DNA of 64,000 nt from Coenobita brevimanus (lineage: Eukaryota; Arthropoda; Malacostraca; Decapoda; Coenobitidae), in the NCBI GenBank assembly GCA_032717465.1, contig CM064712.1, positions 23,732,910 to 23,796,909 of the forward strand. Reading direction: 5' to 3'. Made by a program: the position numbers and the translations under genes. The notes below the pieces were generated by a model. It worked only from the letters and a program-made list of their open reading frames with translations, did not search any database and was not told the origin of the DNA. Below are positions 32,160-43,640 of the stretch, piece by piece. Each line of letters begins with the position of its first letter. Positions within the stretch are counted from its first letter, which is position 1.

Positions 32160-33195
32160 CGGCTAAAACTTCTACTGTATTTTATTTCTTTACATGTTAC
32201 AGAAAATGGGAAATTGAACTATCATGCACAGACTAAACTAAATTGTCATGTACCTATTAATGTCGCTTTAGGAGGAGATATTTCGAAATTTCCTGAGCTA
32301 CTTGGAATACCTAAGCCTGCAGTTTAATGCTAATCATGAACAAGTGCTATGGAAAGAATATAGAGCAGTTGCTACTTATATAAAGGGAGAAAGTAAAAAC
32401 TGCAACTTAGACTGCTACCCAACGGCAGGACTTAAACGATTAACCATATATTACATAAACTTAACACACTGAGTGACACAGAAACTAAACATATGATACA
32501 AATTCTTTAATGAAACTTATAATGAGAGTACAAATGACAAAATATACACTGCACAGGAAGACAGTACAGTACTCAGTGGTCATACCTTGAGAATGAAAGC
32601 CTATCTGTTGTACCGATTTATAAACGGAAGAGATGAATCGCTAAATTTGATCCACAGTAAAAAAAAAAAATAATAATAATAATAATACTAATAATGAATA
32701 CATAAAACAATAAAGACAAACCATATAGACTACATGTCCACCCTAAACTGACAAAAACCTGGCATCTCTCCACCTTGAATGCTGAGCTGTTTCTAGAGAT
32801 AAAGACTAGATTATCATGCAAATCACAATGAAGATCTATGGGGAGGATGCAAAACCATAATACTGTCTTATTCTGCCACTTAGATACAGGAACTAAGCAG
32901 CAGAAGGACTAAAATTTGTCAAGGTGAGCCAACTACAATGACACAGATGAAGTCTGAGATTATATAATGTGTAATCATGAACTGATTGCATCATTCAGTA
33001 AAGATTACAAAAGGAAAAGCTATCAAGTCTGAAAGTGTAAGTACTATACAAGATATGATTAACCTTGTACATCCATATTCTGAGATATGCTTCCTATATC
33101 ATAGCCTACACACAAATTCATCCCCCTCAACAGTAATGGTATATTCCTGCTGTCTCCTGACTTCCAATCAACTTATGAAACCTCTCTCCTAATTC
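32160..33195. other. AT-rich sequence with a dispersed old repeat
   Basis: No gene. The part 32735-32925 (aatgctgagctgtttctaga, tcacaatgaagatctatggg) is a copy of the dispersed tagtcacgaagaag family; 32325-32400 holds another fragment. Confidence 0.5.
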
Positions 33196-34560
33196 TAGAG
33201 GGTATGTTAAGAGAAAATGTGAATATTGATGAGATACAGTTTGGGTTTATGTCAGGCAAAGGGACCACAGATGCCATATTCATTGTTTGACAGTTTCAGG
33301 AAAAAATATATAGGAAAGAAAAGGGAATTGTACTTTGTTTTTGTTGATTTGGAGAAGACCTTTGACAGAGTCCCTAGAGAGGTGGTGAAGTGGGCAATGA
33401 GAAAGCTTGGGATCAAGGAGTGGCTGGTTAGGGTAGTTATGGCCATTTATGTGGGTGCTCACACCCAGGTAAGTGTGAATGGAAATTTGAGTGACAAGTT
33501 TTCCAAGAATGCTGGTGTGCACCAGAGGTCAATTTTGAGCCCCTTGTTGTTTATCATGGTACTTGAAACCCTCTCATGTGACTTCAGAAATGGACTCCCG
33601 TGGGAGATGATGTATGCTAATGATCTGGTGTTGATTACAGAGAATGAAAGGAAGGTGGAGGAAAGATTTGGGAAGTGCAGAGATGGTATGAAACACAAGG
33701 GCTCAAAGTAAATGCAGATATTACTAAAGTGATGGTGTATAGGGCTGGTGGCAGTACTGTCAAAGAAGAGCGAGAGTGGCCATGTGAGATCTGCCACAAG
33801 GACGTGGAAAGTAATTCCATCTTGTGCAGTCTGTGATAAGTGAGTGCATAAGATATGTAGTGGTACTAGAGGCAGACTGCAAGATAATGCTGATTTCATG
33901 TGTGCCGTGTGTTGGGGAGAGCAGGTGAAGCTTGTCAGGCATGGAGGGACTGACCTTGTTGGTGAGTCTCTCGAGTATGTGGAAGAGTTTTGTTATTTGG
34001 AAGACATGTTATGTGCTGGAGGTGGGGCTGAAGCTAACTCTGTGGCTAGAGTGAGGAGTTGTTGGAAGAAATTCAGTGAGCTGTTGCCTCTCCTGACACT
34101 GAGAGAGCTTTCCCTCTGTGCTAAGGACCTCTGTATGTGTCATGTGCCAGGAGTGCAATACTGTATGGTAGTGACACTTGGGCAGCAAAGGAAGAGGATA
34201 TTTGCAGGCTTAAACATACAGAAATGACAATGAGTGGGTGGATGTGCAGTGCGTCCTTGAACGCGAGGCCTTGGGGGGCTAGGTTTATGACTGAAGAGTT
34301 GAGAGCAAGGATGGGACTAGAGTGTGGTGTTGTGATGAGGAGGTGCTGACTGAGATTGTCTGGACATGTGGAAAGGATAGGAGCTGACAACTGGGCGCAG
34401 AAAGGGATGTGTAAACGTTGGGGGTAGGGTTGCGAGAGGCAGACCAAAGAAGAGCTGGGATGAGGTCAAAGAGTGTGACCTCAGGGATAGGGGACTGCAT
34501 AGGGAAGTTGCCAAAGATCTAGCAGCATGGATATCACTAGCACTCAGAAATTTTATGCTA
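33196..34560 (+). pseudogene. LINE reverse transcriptase with embedded PHD-like finger
   Basis: 5'-truncated non-LTR element. Frames in order show EIQFGFMSGKGTTDAIF, LYFVFVDLEKTFDRVPREV (33325 on), GVHQRSILSPLLF, then MMYANDLVLITEN where the catalytic YADD is changed to YAND. After it, 33783-33912 carries a Cys/His cluster (see separate entry), followed by FCYLEDMLCAGGG and a C-terminal part GLRGRPKKSWDEVKECDLR. Several frameshifts and stops. Clade not assigned. A second copy of the family lies at 37535-38320. Confidence 0.85.
33783..33912 (+). other. PHD-finger-like Cys/His cluster inside LINE
   Basis: Reading across one frameshift and one in-frame TGA, the order is C-x2-C (CEIC), about ten residues, C-x2-C, four residues, H-x2-C (HKIC), 14 residues, C-x2-C (CAVC). 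This spacing is that of a C4HC3 PHD finger. The homologous stretch at 37660-37790 keeps most of it (CSIC, CLVC). It sits between the RT palm and the C-terminal domain. Confidence 0.6.
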
Positions 34561-34934
34561 TCCTTAACCATGCTATACCTAGATCTAGGTTTGGCTGCAA
34601 TTATTTGGAGAGGGAACAAAATGATGAAAATTCCAAACCTGAACACTGACAGAAGAGCCAAACCCTCCTGTTTTGTGCCCATTTTGGGCCTGTCTGAACC
34701 TGAATCCCTGGGTTACCCACAGCACACCCTACCAACTCAGTTGCCTGGCCAAAGCTACAATTCCCTACATCGTCATCTGGGATCCACTGGCACATGGCTC
34801 TGGTACACCACCTGCTCCAATGTGCCATTTCACTCAACCTGTGAAAAAAAATATCATTAATACCATCATCACCATTTGGGATTCATCTGCTTAAGGTTTT
34901 GGAATAACAGGTACACCTAACGTGCCACAGCAAC
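34561..34934. other. Unrecognised sequence after the LINE
   Basis: Possibly 3' UTR of the preceding LINE or unrelated flank. It ends in an A-run and atcattaataccatcatcacc, a possible LINE tail. Confidence 0.4.
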
Positions 34935-35262
34935 ATTAATAATACCTATGAGGTATTGACATCCTTGTAATAAGGTTTGCTAAAATTACAAGCAAATTCA
35001 TAAGCAACAACAAATGATAGAAAGGAAGTTGTGGTGCTAATGATGATGTGCATGAAAGCATTTTGAGATGGTCTGGCCATATGGAGGAGCAGAAAGTAAG
35101 AGACTGGCTGGAAATGTGCATGTGTGGGAGGGGAAGGGGGAGACTGATGATGAGATGGAAGGAGGGAATGGAGAGAGATTTCAGAAAAGGTGTAAACTGG
35201 ATGAAGGGCAACCAAATGGCAGAGGATATGGTAACACAGAGGTGATCCATTTGTGGTGATCA
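34935..35262 (+). pseudogene. LINE C-terminal fragment
   Basis: Codes for HESILRWSGHMEEQKVRDWL, then GRGRGRLMMRWKEGMERDF, closely paralleling the C-terminal domain of the (GATA)n-tailed family (RNTLRWFGHVERMEGERL, GRGRGRPRMRWRDGVERY). Old and 5'-truncated. Ends near gatccatttgtggtga. Confidence 0.7.
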
Positions 35263-35439
35263 TTTACAGTATTAAGATATCTCGAGACAGACAAATAGAT
35301 AAACAGCTAGACTGATAAATAAACAGAGAGACAGACTGACAGGCATACAGATTCATAGTCTTGCTTACCTCACCTAAACTATGTACATTTGGTGCCCTCT
35401 CCCCCACCCATCCCACAGCCTACTGATGATTTCTCTAGC

Positions 35440-35610
35440 ACTGCACTATGCTCACTTTAACCTGACCCAAAATTGCCCTCTCCCCACTCTCAATGCTGTT
35501 TTAACAATAAGAGGAAACTTCAAAATTACACTAGTCACGAAGAAATGCTGTGAGAGAGAGTGTGGGGCTGTAGCAATGTCCTACTTTGCCACTTAGCTTC
35601 ACAAAACAGG
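35440..35610 (+). repeat. Dispersed old repeat (tagtcacgaagaag family)
   Basis: tcactttaacctgacccaaaa, then ctagtcacgaagaaatgctg and gtagcaatgtcctactttgc match the order of the copy at 36230-36420. Confidence 0.6.
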
Positions 35611-35829
35611 CCCAGGGCTAGGCTACTGCAGTCCAGTACATTTAAGGGTAGATAACCAGCTAGCTTCCCTTGGTGGCATTACATGACTAAAAAGCCTCCA
35701 GTCACCACTTGGGGATAGAACTTATGCAATTCTGTCACTCCATATGGGGCATTCTAACCTCTAAACCACCACATACCATAACTACAAATAAACCATGCTT
35801 AACCCGTTGATTACGCATTTACCTTTCTT

Positions 35830-35918
35830 TATCCCACCCATGGTGTGGAAGAAAAAAAAAATTGTTTATTATAAACTTGGAGATGAACATCCAGGGCATC
35901 ACCTGGTGAAAAAAAATC

Positions 35919-35965
<47 letters not shown>

Positions 35966-36150
35966 CTGCATAGCACCATGCATAAGTCTGCATAGGGGGA
36001 GTGCAGTGAAAAAATTTAAAAAAAATTGTTAGTTTTTGTTTATTATAAACTTGAAGAGAAACATCCAGGCCATCATCCGGTGAAAAAGAAAAACTCTCTC
36101 TCTCTTCGTCTTTGCATAGCGCCATGCGCAAGTCTGCATGGGGGTGGAGT
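35830..36150. repeat. Two-copy ~174-bp tandem duplication with CT tracts
   Basis: ttgtttattataaacttgga (35862) and ttgtttattataaacttgaa (36036) start two copies that both continue through acatccagg, a CT microsatellite, tgcatagc and caagtctgcat. The CT run is long in copy 1 and short in copy 2. Confidence 0.9.
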
Positions 36151-36229
36151 GGTTAGCATTGATGCACGGCCACTGGAAGGTTAGCACAGCCTGAGCTGTG
36201 GCTCGCAATCCATGGGTTAATTATACTAT

Positions 36230-36420
36230 ACCCTTTTACTCTAACTCAGTCTAAAATTTCCATCATTCCAGCTTAAGCACTGACCTGTAACAAGATATCA
36301 ATACTAAAAGATGATGCTAGTCACAAAGAAGTGCTATGGAAAGGATGCAAAGCTGTAGCATTGTCTTACTGTGCCAGTATGTTACGTGAAGTAAGCTGCA
36401 AAAGGACAAAAATCTGGGCC
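36230..36420 (+). repeat. Dispersed old repeat (tagtcacgaagaag family)
   Basis: Best-preserved copy: actctaactcagtctaaaat, gatgctagtcacaaagaagt, gctatggaaaggatgcaaag and gaagtaagctgcaaaaggac, in order. Confidence 0.65.
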
Positions 36421-36589
36421 AAGCTATGGTAAAAGGACTGGCTTTAATACAGGTCAATACATTTTGAAAGGCAATTTATAAAGACCACAATACCTTCCTG
36501 ATCTGATGCTTGAAGAGAAGATGAATAATGTGCATGTCTTTGTATTCCAGTGAAGGGATGGACCTCTCCAATTTACTGGGTTGCACTTT

Positions 36590-37530
36590 GGAAACCAACA
36601 CTAGTCTCGCACAGCACACTGGTACTGTCCTCTAACCCTCTTATCTTCAAGCTTTAACATCCAAGTACAGATCTGTAAGGAAAAATACCATATAGTACTT
36701 AAACCCTTTCACCTCTATGACATATTTCAATTTGAGATTATTTTATTCAGCACGATTAATATAGCCTTCATCAATACAGTCCCTCATACCACCTCAGCAT
36801 AGTCCTGTAATCCTCAGGTTTTAGCTTCTGATACGATGTCAACATGGAAAGGTAACAAACTTTAACTCTTTCTGTTTTACCAAATATTTAAATTTGTCTT
36901 GAGAGACTGGTACAACCCTGCACAATAGTCTCCCACAGGACACTAATACAATCCTCTAACCCTCTTCTCAAGCTTTAACATTCACCCTCAGATCAGTAAA
37001 CAAAAGACAGCAAATCAAGCCTAACCCTATCAGCTCCACCACATCTTTTGATTCAGTAAGATTTTATTCAGCTTGATTCGTATACCCATCAACAATGCAG
37101 TCTCTCAACAGCTTCTTATTCAATCCTCTAACCCTCTAATCCTAAGACTTTACCTCTGAAGCTTCACATACGTAGAAAAATCATTCAAATTTAACCCTAT
37201 CAACTCCATTACATCTTTTAATTCAAGATTACTTTATTCAATGTGAGAGACTGATATAACCTTCGACAATACAGTCTCTCACAAAACACTGGTTAAGTCT
37301 TTTTACCTCTAATTCCTCAAGGCATTACCTTCTAAGATCAGACCAGTAGTAAAGCAATAAAACTTAACACATTCTACTCCACCACACTGATTAATTCAAA
37401 ATGATTTACTCTGCTTGAATGAGTATTATAACCTTCCAATAATACCATCACTCAATAGCACCTTGACATACTTCTCAAGCTCTCTAATCCTCAGGCTTTG
37501 CCTCTGAAGATCACAACTATAAGGAAAAAT
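36590..37530. repeat. Diverged 160-170-bp satellite, ~5.5 units
   Basis: The landmark aaccctatcaactccattac recurs at about 36703, 36861, 37021, 37190 and 37361. Each unit also has ttttattcagcttgatt, caatacagtctctcac, and atcctctaaccctc. Divergence between units is high, so the array is old. Confidence 0.85.
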
Positions 37531-37534
37531 AATC

Positions 37535-38320
37535 AGGGGAAAGATTTATGAAAAGTTGAGATCGAATGGGATACAAGGGTTTGAGAGTAAATACGGATGA
37601 AACAAAAGTGATGATGTCTAGGGCTACTGGTGGTACCGTCAAATTGGAGGGAGAGTGGCCAGGTTCGGCTCACCACAAGGGTATGGGAAGTAACTTCATC
37701 TTGTGCAGTATTTGTAATAAGTGGATGCATAGATGTGGTGGTATTTGAGGTCGACTGCGAGATAATGCTGATTTTGTGTGTTTGGTGTGTAAGGGAGAGC
37801 ATGTGAATTATCAGGTATGAAACGATTGATCTTGCTGGGGATTTTTGAGGGTGTGGAAGAGTTTTGTCATTTGGGGGACATGTCATGTGCTGAACATGGG
37901 GCTGGAGAGCTAAGGCAAGGAGTGGCTGGAGGAAGTTCAGGGAGTTGTTACCTCTCCTGCCATTGAGAGGGTTCTCCCTCCACACTAAAGGATCTCTGCA
38001 TGCAGCATGAATTAGAAGCATAATGCTATATGGGAGCAAGACCTGAGCAGTAAAGGAAAAAAGGGGATTAATCCCCAAGCTAGACCTCATCAGATCATAT
38101 AGCCCTGCTAGGGTTACAGGAGAGCGCTACCCCTCCCAGCACAGCAGCCACTAGGCAGGGCGCGAACTCGCAGCCTCACGATTACGAGCCCAACACCCTA
38201 CCACCGAGTTACCGTGCTCCCCGAGCAGTAAAGGAAGAGGGCAATGATTAGATGGATGTGTAATGCATCACTGAATATGAGGCATGGGGGGACTAGGTTT
38301 AAGATTGAAGAGTTTTGTTT
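37535..38320 (+). pseudogene. Second copy of PHD-bearing LINE family, split by a SINE
   Basis: Reads GLRVNTDETKVMMSRATGGT, then the zinc-cluster remnant (ILCSICNKWMHRCG), LLPLLPLR-like sequence and the C-terminal part around 38240-38320. The order matches 33690-34290. Stops and frameshifts are frequent, and a SINE interrupts it at 38059-38222. Confidence 0.75.
38045..38236 (-). mobile_element. SINE with 14-bp target site duplication
   Basis: The identical 14-mer gagcagtaaaggaa stands at 38045-38058 and 38223-38236. The SINE itself (38059-38222) is on the minus strand: head with box A-like cggtaactcggtggtaggg and box B-like gcgagttcgcgcc, anticodon loop ctcgtaa, then a body of about 90 nt ending ggggattaatcccctttt. 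It resembles a tRNA with a CGT anticodon, but the arms are not all paired. It lies inside the LINE relic, which therefore is older. Confidence 0.88.
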
Positions 38321-38991
38321 AATCGACCAGATGTTATATTGTTAACTGCCATTCTGCATATATTTGTCAAACATTATGGCTATATTAACTTAGATTCACT
38401 GTCATACCCACTGCAATTGATCAGGGTGTGGTAATCCAAAAGGAAACCCACCTTTTAGACCCGCAGCAGCAAGGTGGCTACGAGGCCTCACTCATAGAGG
38501 TGTTTAATTGACCAGTTGGTACTCTGCAGGCTGAAAGAAATTAAATACATTACTTCCTCAAGTTTTTCTTTTATACCATATTACAAGAAAAACAAAATGT
38601 GGCAGGTGTTAGGGATGAAATTCATGCATTACAGTACAGTCAGTGCCTACATAATACCCAATCCTCTAGCATGAAACTCACATAACACAGGAGGCAAAAT
38701 TTTATTTCCAAATTTAGTCACAACATGAAAATGATAGACATTATGCAGGCAGAGGAAGCTGCCCATTTATTCTAACACCTTACTATGTGGTGAGGATTGA
38801 CATGTTGCGGCAAGAGGCCCCAAATTATCGTTCATATGGTCATAACACGGCAAACTTGGGTCATGACATGGTGGGAACAGATACAACGTGGCCAGTGATC
38901 GTCACAGCATAGGTTGCATCAGCCTATGACGTATAGCTGTCATGTGTCTGCGTGGGGTGTCGTCACAGCCGACTGAGCATTCCTACCCCAG
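38321..38991. other. Unique sequence, no gene recognised
   Basis: No repeats recognised, short frames only. Ends in an acceptor-like cattcctaccccag at 38978-38991. Confidence 0.45.
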
Positions 38992-39124
38992 TTGAGCCTA
39001 CCCTCTCCCCGCACTCTGGCTGCACTCATGCTCTGTGTGATCATTATGACCAGTAAGAGTCCTGCCCTGCCTCGGGACCCCACTCCACTTCCCTCTAGCA
39101 AGCCCACAACCTCTTCCATTCAAG
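38992..39124 (+). CDS. Candidate coding exon, Pro/Ser-rich, possible signal peptide
   Basis: A 133-nt block between ctaccccag and donor AAG/GTAAGG. One frame is open throughout and ends in phase 1. An ATG at 39028 starts MLCVIIMTSKSPALPRDP, hydrophobic at first and then Pro/Ser/Thr-rich; upstream in-frame residues (RTLAAL) extend the hydrophobic part. The phase fits the block at 42538. Not recognised. Support is splice-signal quality only. Confidence 0.33.
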
Positions 39125-39152
39125 GTAAGGAATCTTCCAGTATTTACATGTA

Positions 39153-39608
39153 CAGTAATCCCTCAATTAGCTTGATGTCCATTATCCAGACCCTGTGATC
39201 TGGCTATTCAAAACAAATAATCGTACATTTTCCATTATATTCGGACAAAATGCTTGCATCCAGGTGGAAATTATGGCTGAGCAAACATTTTCCCCTGGCA
39301 GAGCCATTTCTTTTTCATGTAACTGCAAGGTATGTCCCTGTAGTGGTGATTGCTTGTCTGCTTGATGAGTCTGTTTGACCACGGTAATTGCTTGGCTGTG
39401 GTTTATAGGTCTCCTTTACCAGACAAAGTAATGTAAAAAAACAGAAATTAGTGCTGTACAATGTACGGTACTGTTGTGGCCTTTTCCAATAGCTCTCAAA
39501 GTTAGGGTATGTATGAAGGGGGGCCAGGGGAGAAGTCCATTATCCAGAAGGATCCACTATCCAGACATGCCGTTGGCTCTATTACATCAGATAACCGAGG
39601 GATTACTG
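39153..39608. mobile_element. MITE with pogo/Tigger-like ends
   Basis: Ends in inverted cagtaatccctc (left 39153) and gagggattactg (right, to 39608), each flanked by TA (39151-39152 and 39609-39610), the duplication expected for Tc1/mariner-pogo insertions. Similarity continues imperfectly for about 25 nt. Inside, ccattatccaga recurs near both ends. No transposase frame is present, so it is non-autonomous. It lies in the intron between the candidate exons at 38992 and 42538. Confidence 0.75.
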
Positions 39609-39610
39609 TA

Positions 39611-41524
39611 GTGATGTCTTTATTAAGTATGTAAATGTCTTGGAAAAAAAAAAAATGAAAATCGCCCCAAATGGAGAACTTGGGGCTGGCTTAGGTAACA
39701 TGAAACCCTTTAACATGTAAACATATGGCCTGATAAGGTGGAATTCTCATAAAGCAGGAGTTTCAGGGTACAGTACTGTATATCCGCATTATGTGAGTGC
39801 TCGCTGTATATGCAAATGGACTATATTTCCTCACTAGATCTGTTAATTTCTATCTACCTACCTACCAGCAGGCAAGGGTTAATACAGTATAGTATATAGC
39901 TGAAACCACAACTGCAATTACAGTCCTCTGTATTCTGAAGCATTGTTTGTCTCATCATTTGCTGACATTTTTCTTACAGTATAAGCCATTTCTGTCACAA
40001 ATGCCCCCTGGGGACATTGATGAATCCCCCTGGGGGCATCAATGACTCCCCTTGAGGATTAAATAATCCAAGGAAGGAAGGAGTTAATTGCAACTGAAAT
40101 CTCATAGAAGAAAAAAAATCAACAAATGGTGAGATATAAACAGAAAATACCTCAAAATACAGTGCTTGAATTCCAGGCGTGGTTTCTGCTAAATACTCAC
40201 ATTTACCGTTCTGACTGGGGCAGCTGCTGACCTGGAAACGTACCCCTCAACAGCTAGATATCATGATCCCACCAGGGTGACCACAAGCAATTCACCTCCA
40301 TGTCACCGTCTCCTCTGCTATCAGGCACTGGAATGAATATTTTCTTTTTAATACCTTCAGTCTTCACTAGTTTAACTCACAGAGCAGGGATTTTTTTTTT
40401 TTTTTTTATGCCATCTCATGATTATATTTAGCTTTGTATAGACTTCTGGTAGTGTAGGGGTTAGGCACAGCCTCACTGAACTCCTGCAATAGCAGAGACT
40501 TTGCATAAGTTGAATAAAATTGCCTTCTGGCACTATGAATAAACTGAAAAGGGCATCACCGGGATTGCAAGAGTTAAAGGGACTCGCGGAGTTTATATCC
40601 CCGATGTAAACAAACTACCCATTACAGTTTTTACACACATCCCCTCATTTTTTCCAGCCAATTAACCTACTATGCCTGCCCATGTACAGGATCACATTCG
40701 ACCTTAAAACCTAAACAGATGGTGTGAATATCAGGGGATTTAAGTAGCACTGCTTACTCGAGTTTAAAGGGACATCTTGGTCACCTGGAGATACACACCG
40801 CCGTATATCATCCTTATAGCTAATAATTACAACTTACATCAGCCGACTACACCTCTCGATAATGACAGCAAACACTGATAAACACATGGGCATAAGAATT
40901 ACCATAATAAGAAGTAGACTAACACCGTAAAGAATAAAATCTTCACTCGTCTCTAGCATCTCTCAACGTTGCTCCCATAATGCACCAGTGACGTCACACA
41001 CTTCAAATTAAACATTTACTTATTAAATTTTGAGAAGAAAATTTCGTGAATATATTATCAGTCTTTTAAACATTAATTTTCGTGCAAACTGAATAGAGAG
41101 GTAAGTAAAGTGTTTCTTGTTAAATTAAAGATAACCCCATGAATCAGTGGCATCATCATCTCTCTCTCTGAAATTCCATACAGAGTACCAGAAGGATCAC
41201 TATTTACTGTCCTGCCGATATATCTCTACAGTTTTACAAGGGGATTTAAAAATAAACGGCCTGGTGGTGGTGGCAGGGGATAAAATTTTGTGATACCAGT
41301 CTCTAATCTGCTGCCATTCCCTACAGAACCTGAGCATAATAGACGAGAAATTAGCCCAGATTGATGCAGCAATTCTTAACTCAAAATTGCCCCAAGAACA
41401 ACTTTCTGAAGTTTGTCAAACATTTCATGCAACACCCTGTATGGGAAATTTGGATAAAATATTGGTGATATAATTCCCTAACTGTGTGCCATTCCCAACA
41501 GAATCTGAGCAGTCTAATGAGTCC
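39611..41524. other. Mostly unique sequence, no gene recognised
   Basis: Contains T-runs (40391-40407), a copy of the ctgaataaaatcgt unit at 40455-40580 (agttgaataaaattgccttc), and a short repeat of tgataccag/ttgtgccattcc words at 41290-41510. No gene. Confidence 0.5.
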
Positions 41525-42482
41525 ACGCTTTGAAGGTTGGGTTGAAACAGGGATGTGTCATGTCTCCATGGTTGTTCAATCTGTACATGGATGGGGTAAT
41601 AAAAGAGGTACAAGGTAGGGTAGTGGATGTTGGGGTGGCCTGGTGAGAGAGGATAGTGTTTGGAAACTCCCTGTACTGTTGTTTGCAAATGATACTGTGT
41701 TGTTGAGTGAAGACGAAGGAGAGCTGCAAGGCTTGGTGGATGAGTTTGGGAGAGTGTGTAAGAAACGGAATCTAAAGGTGAATGTAGGGAAGAGTAAAGT
41801 GATGGTCTTTGAGAGAGGTGAATGTACAGCGAGGTTGGATGGTGAGGAATTGGAAAATGTGAGTACGTTTAAGTACTTGGGTAGTGCGATGAGTAAGGAT
41901 GGAGGTTTGGAGGGTGAAGTGCTTGAAAGGGTACAGCAGGGAAGAAAGGTTGCTGGTTCTTTGAAAGCAGTGATAAGAAACAGGGAAGTGAGCATGGAAG
42001 TGAAAAAGTTACTACATGACAGTATTGTGATACCAACTCTAACGTACGGAAGTGAAGCTTGGACGTTGTTGGAAGGACACAAGTCAAGAGTGAGAGCAGT
42101 GGAAATGAGTTATTTAAGAGGAGCCTGTGGAGTCACGTGGAGAGACAGGCTGACGAATGAGGATATAAAGGAGCGTTGTGGTGTGGATGTGGATGTGATA
42201 GGAAGCGTTAGGAGAACACACTGAGGTGGTTTGGCCATGCGGAGAGGATGGAGGGTGAAAGACTGACGAAGAGAATGTATGTGAGTGAGGTGGAGGGGGG
42301 AAGAGGGAGGGGGAGGCCGAGGATGAGATGGAGGGATGGGGTGGAGAGGTATATGAGAGAGGGGGGGTGTGAGTTGTGAGCAGGGCAGTGAAATGGCGGG
42401 GGACAGGGCGACTTGGAGGCGATTTGTTTGTGGCCACCCCAAACGGGATTGAGGCGTCTGGCAATAGATAGAGATAGATAGA
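41525..42482 (+). pseudogene. LINE reverse transcriptase, longest (GATA)n-tailed copy
   Basis: 5'-truncated within the RT: KVGLKQGCVMSPWLFNLYMD (41530), then LPVLLFANDTVLLSEDEGEL, where the catalytic FADD is FAND, VNVGKSKVMVFE, STFKYLGSAMSKDGG, TYGSEAWTLLEGHKSRVRAV and WRDRLTNEDIKERCGVDVDV. The frame breaks at 42214 (RRTH then stop) and the remaining C-terminal part lies in other frames. It ends tggccaccccaaacgggatt, gcgtctggcaatagatag. Clade not assigned. Seven more 3' ends of this family lie in the window. Confidence 0.88.
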
Positions 42483-42537
42483 AGATTAAATAACTAAAGC
42501 TAACACTGATTTGAACTAATACACATCTGGTCCACAG

Positions 42538-42764
42538 GTCGTGCTGGAGTCTGCTGCCTTGTTGCTGCTTCCTTGCCACACTGGTCATACCCTGCTGAAG
42601 TTTGGTCTGCCCTGCCGTGAGAAGCCTGACGGTGGTGTGGTGTCTTCCCCTACTCTGAGATGCCTGGTGGTGTGGTGGTGGTGGTGGTGGCGGCGGCGGC
42701 GGCGGCGGCGGCAGGGTGTAGTGTCTTCCCCAGCCGTGAGATTACTTGCTGCTGCTGCTGGTGA
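42538..42764 (+). CDS. Candidate exon with CGG/TGG triplet repeat
   Basis: Preceded by acceptor-like atctggtccacag. With one base from the exon at 38992-39124 the frame reads GRAGVCCLVAASLPHWSYP and stops after about 26 codons (TGA near 42617). Another frame is open to 42774 through a ggtggtggtggcggcggcgg microsatellite (42676-42716) and gives Trp/Arg runs. The AT-rich sequence to about 42930, with aataagtaaaac, looks like a 3' end. Coding status is uncertain; it may be the last exon of a non-coding transcript. Confidence 0.25.
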
Positions 42765-42930
42765 TCTGCCCTGACCTGCCGAGAGAAGCCTGGTGGTGAT
42801 GGTGTGATCTGCCTTGCAAGTCCAGGATGTTCTGTGGACAAATGCTACTTTTGAATGCATATTTTATATTGCTGTCTCTGTTAATGTATTTTGTACTGAA
42901 GTGTTAATAAGTAAAACTTAAATTTTCTGT

Positions 42931-43640
42931 CTTGTTTCATTACCTTTTTAACTGTGGCTTTGACTTAATATAGGTGATAAGCATATTGCGCTCTGCAGTC
43001 TTGTGTGTTGTGGAGACGGCTTTTGTGATGAGCTAAGACATTCTGATCGCTTCACCAAATTACTGCTCAGCCGTGTGATCAGTGGACATAAAAGATTATA
43101 CAATACAATGATATACAGCTAAGCATAAAAAAGGTTATGGGAATTCTCCACCATGCAATCAATGGACCTAAATTAAAGCCTATATTATAAAGCTAAGCCT
43201 GAAGAGGGTTGTGGGAAGTAGATAATGATGCAGGGTAGACACTGGTAATGTTCACTGAGCCGTGCCCGCAACACACAAGAACTGGGTGGCGTAATATATG
43301 GACCACCTTGTATAATGAGAGGCCGTAAGTGTGTGCTGACCCACAAACTTGCCATCAATGCCCCGTCATAACTATTACTGTGTCTTGTAGGAAGCACAAA
43401 GAAAACAGGCCACAGAATACCTCCTTGTCTCTCGTTCCTCCTACACAAACATACACGCCTTTCACTTTAACTTGACACAGAGTTTCATTTAAAGCATATG
43501 AGAATGTCAGGCAGATCAGTAGCAGAAACAGCCAATACTACAGCCCAGCATCCTTTCCACGGCACTCATTCGTGACTACCATCATATTCTAGTGATAACT
43601 ATCGCTACTACTCGGCAAACCGTATGGAAACTATAAGCTA
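42931..43640. other. Unique sequence, no gene recognised
   Basis: No repeats or long frames with recognisable products. Confidence 0.5.
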
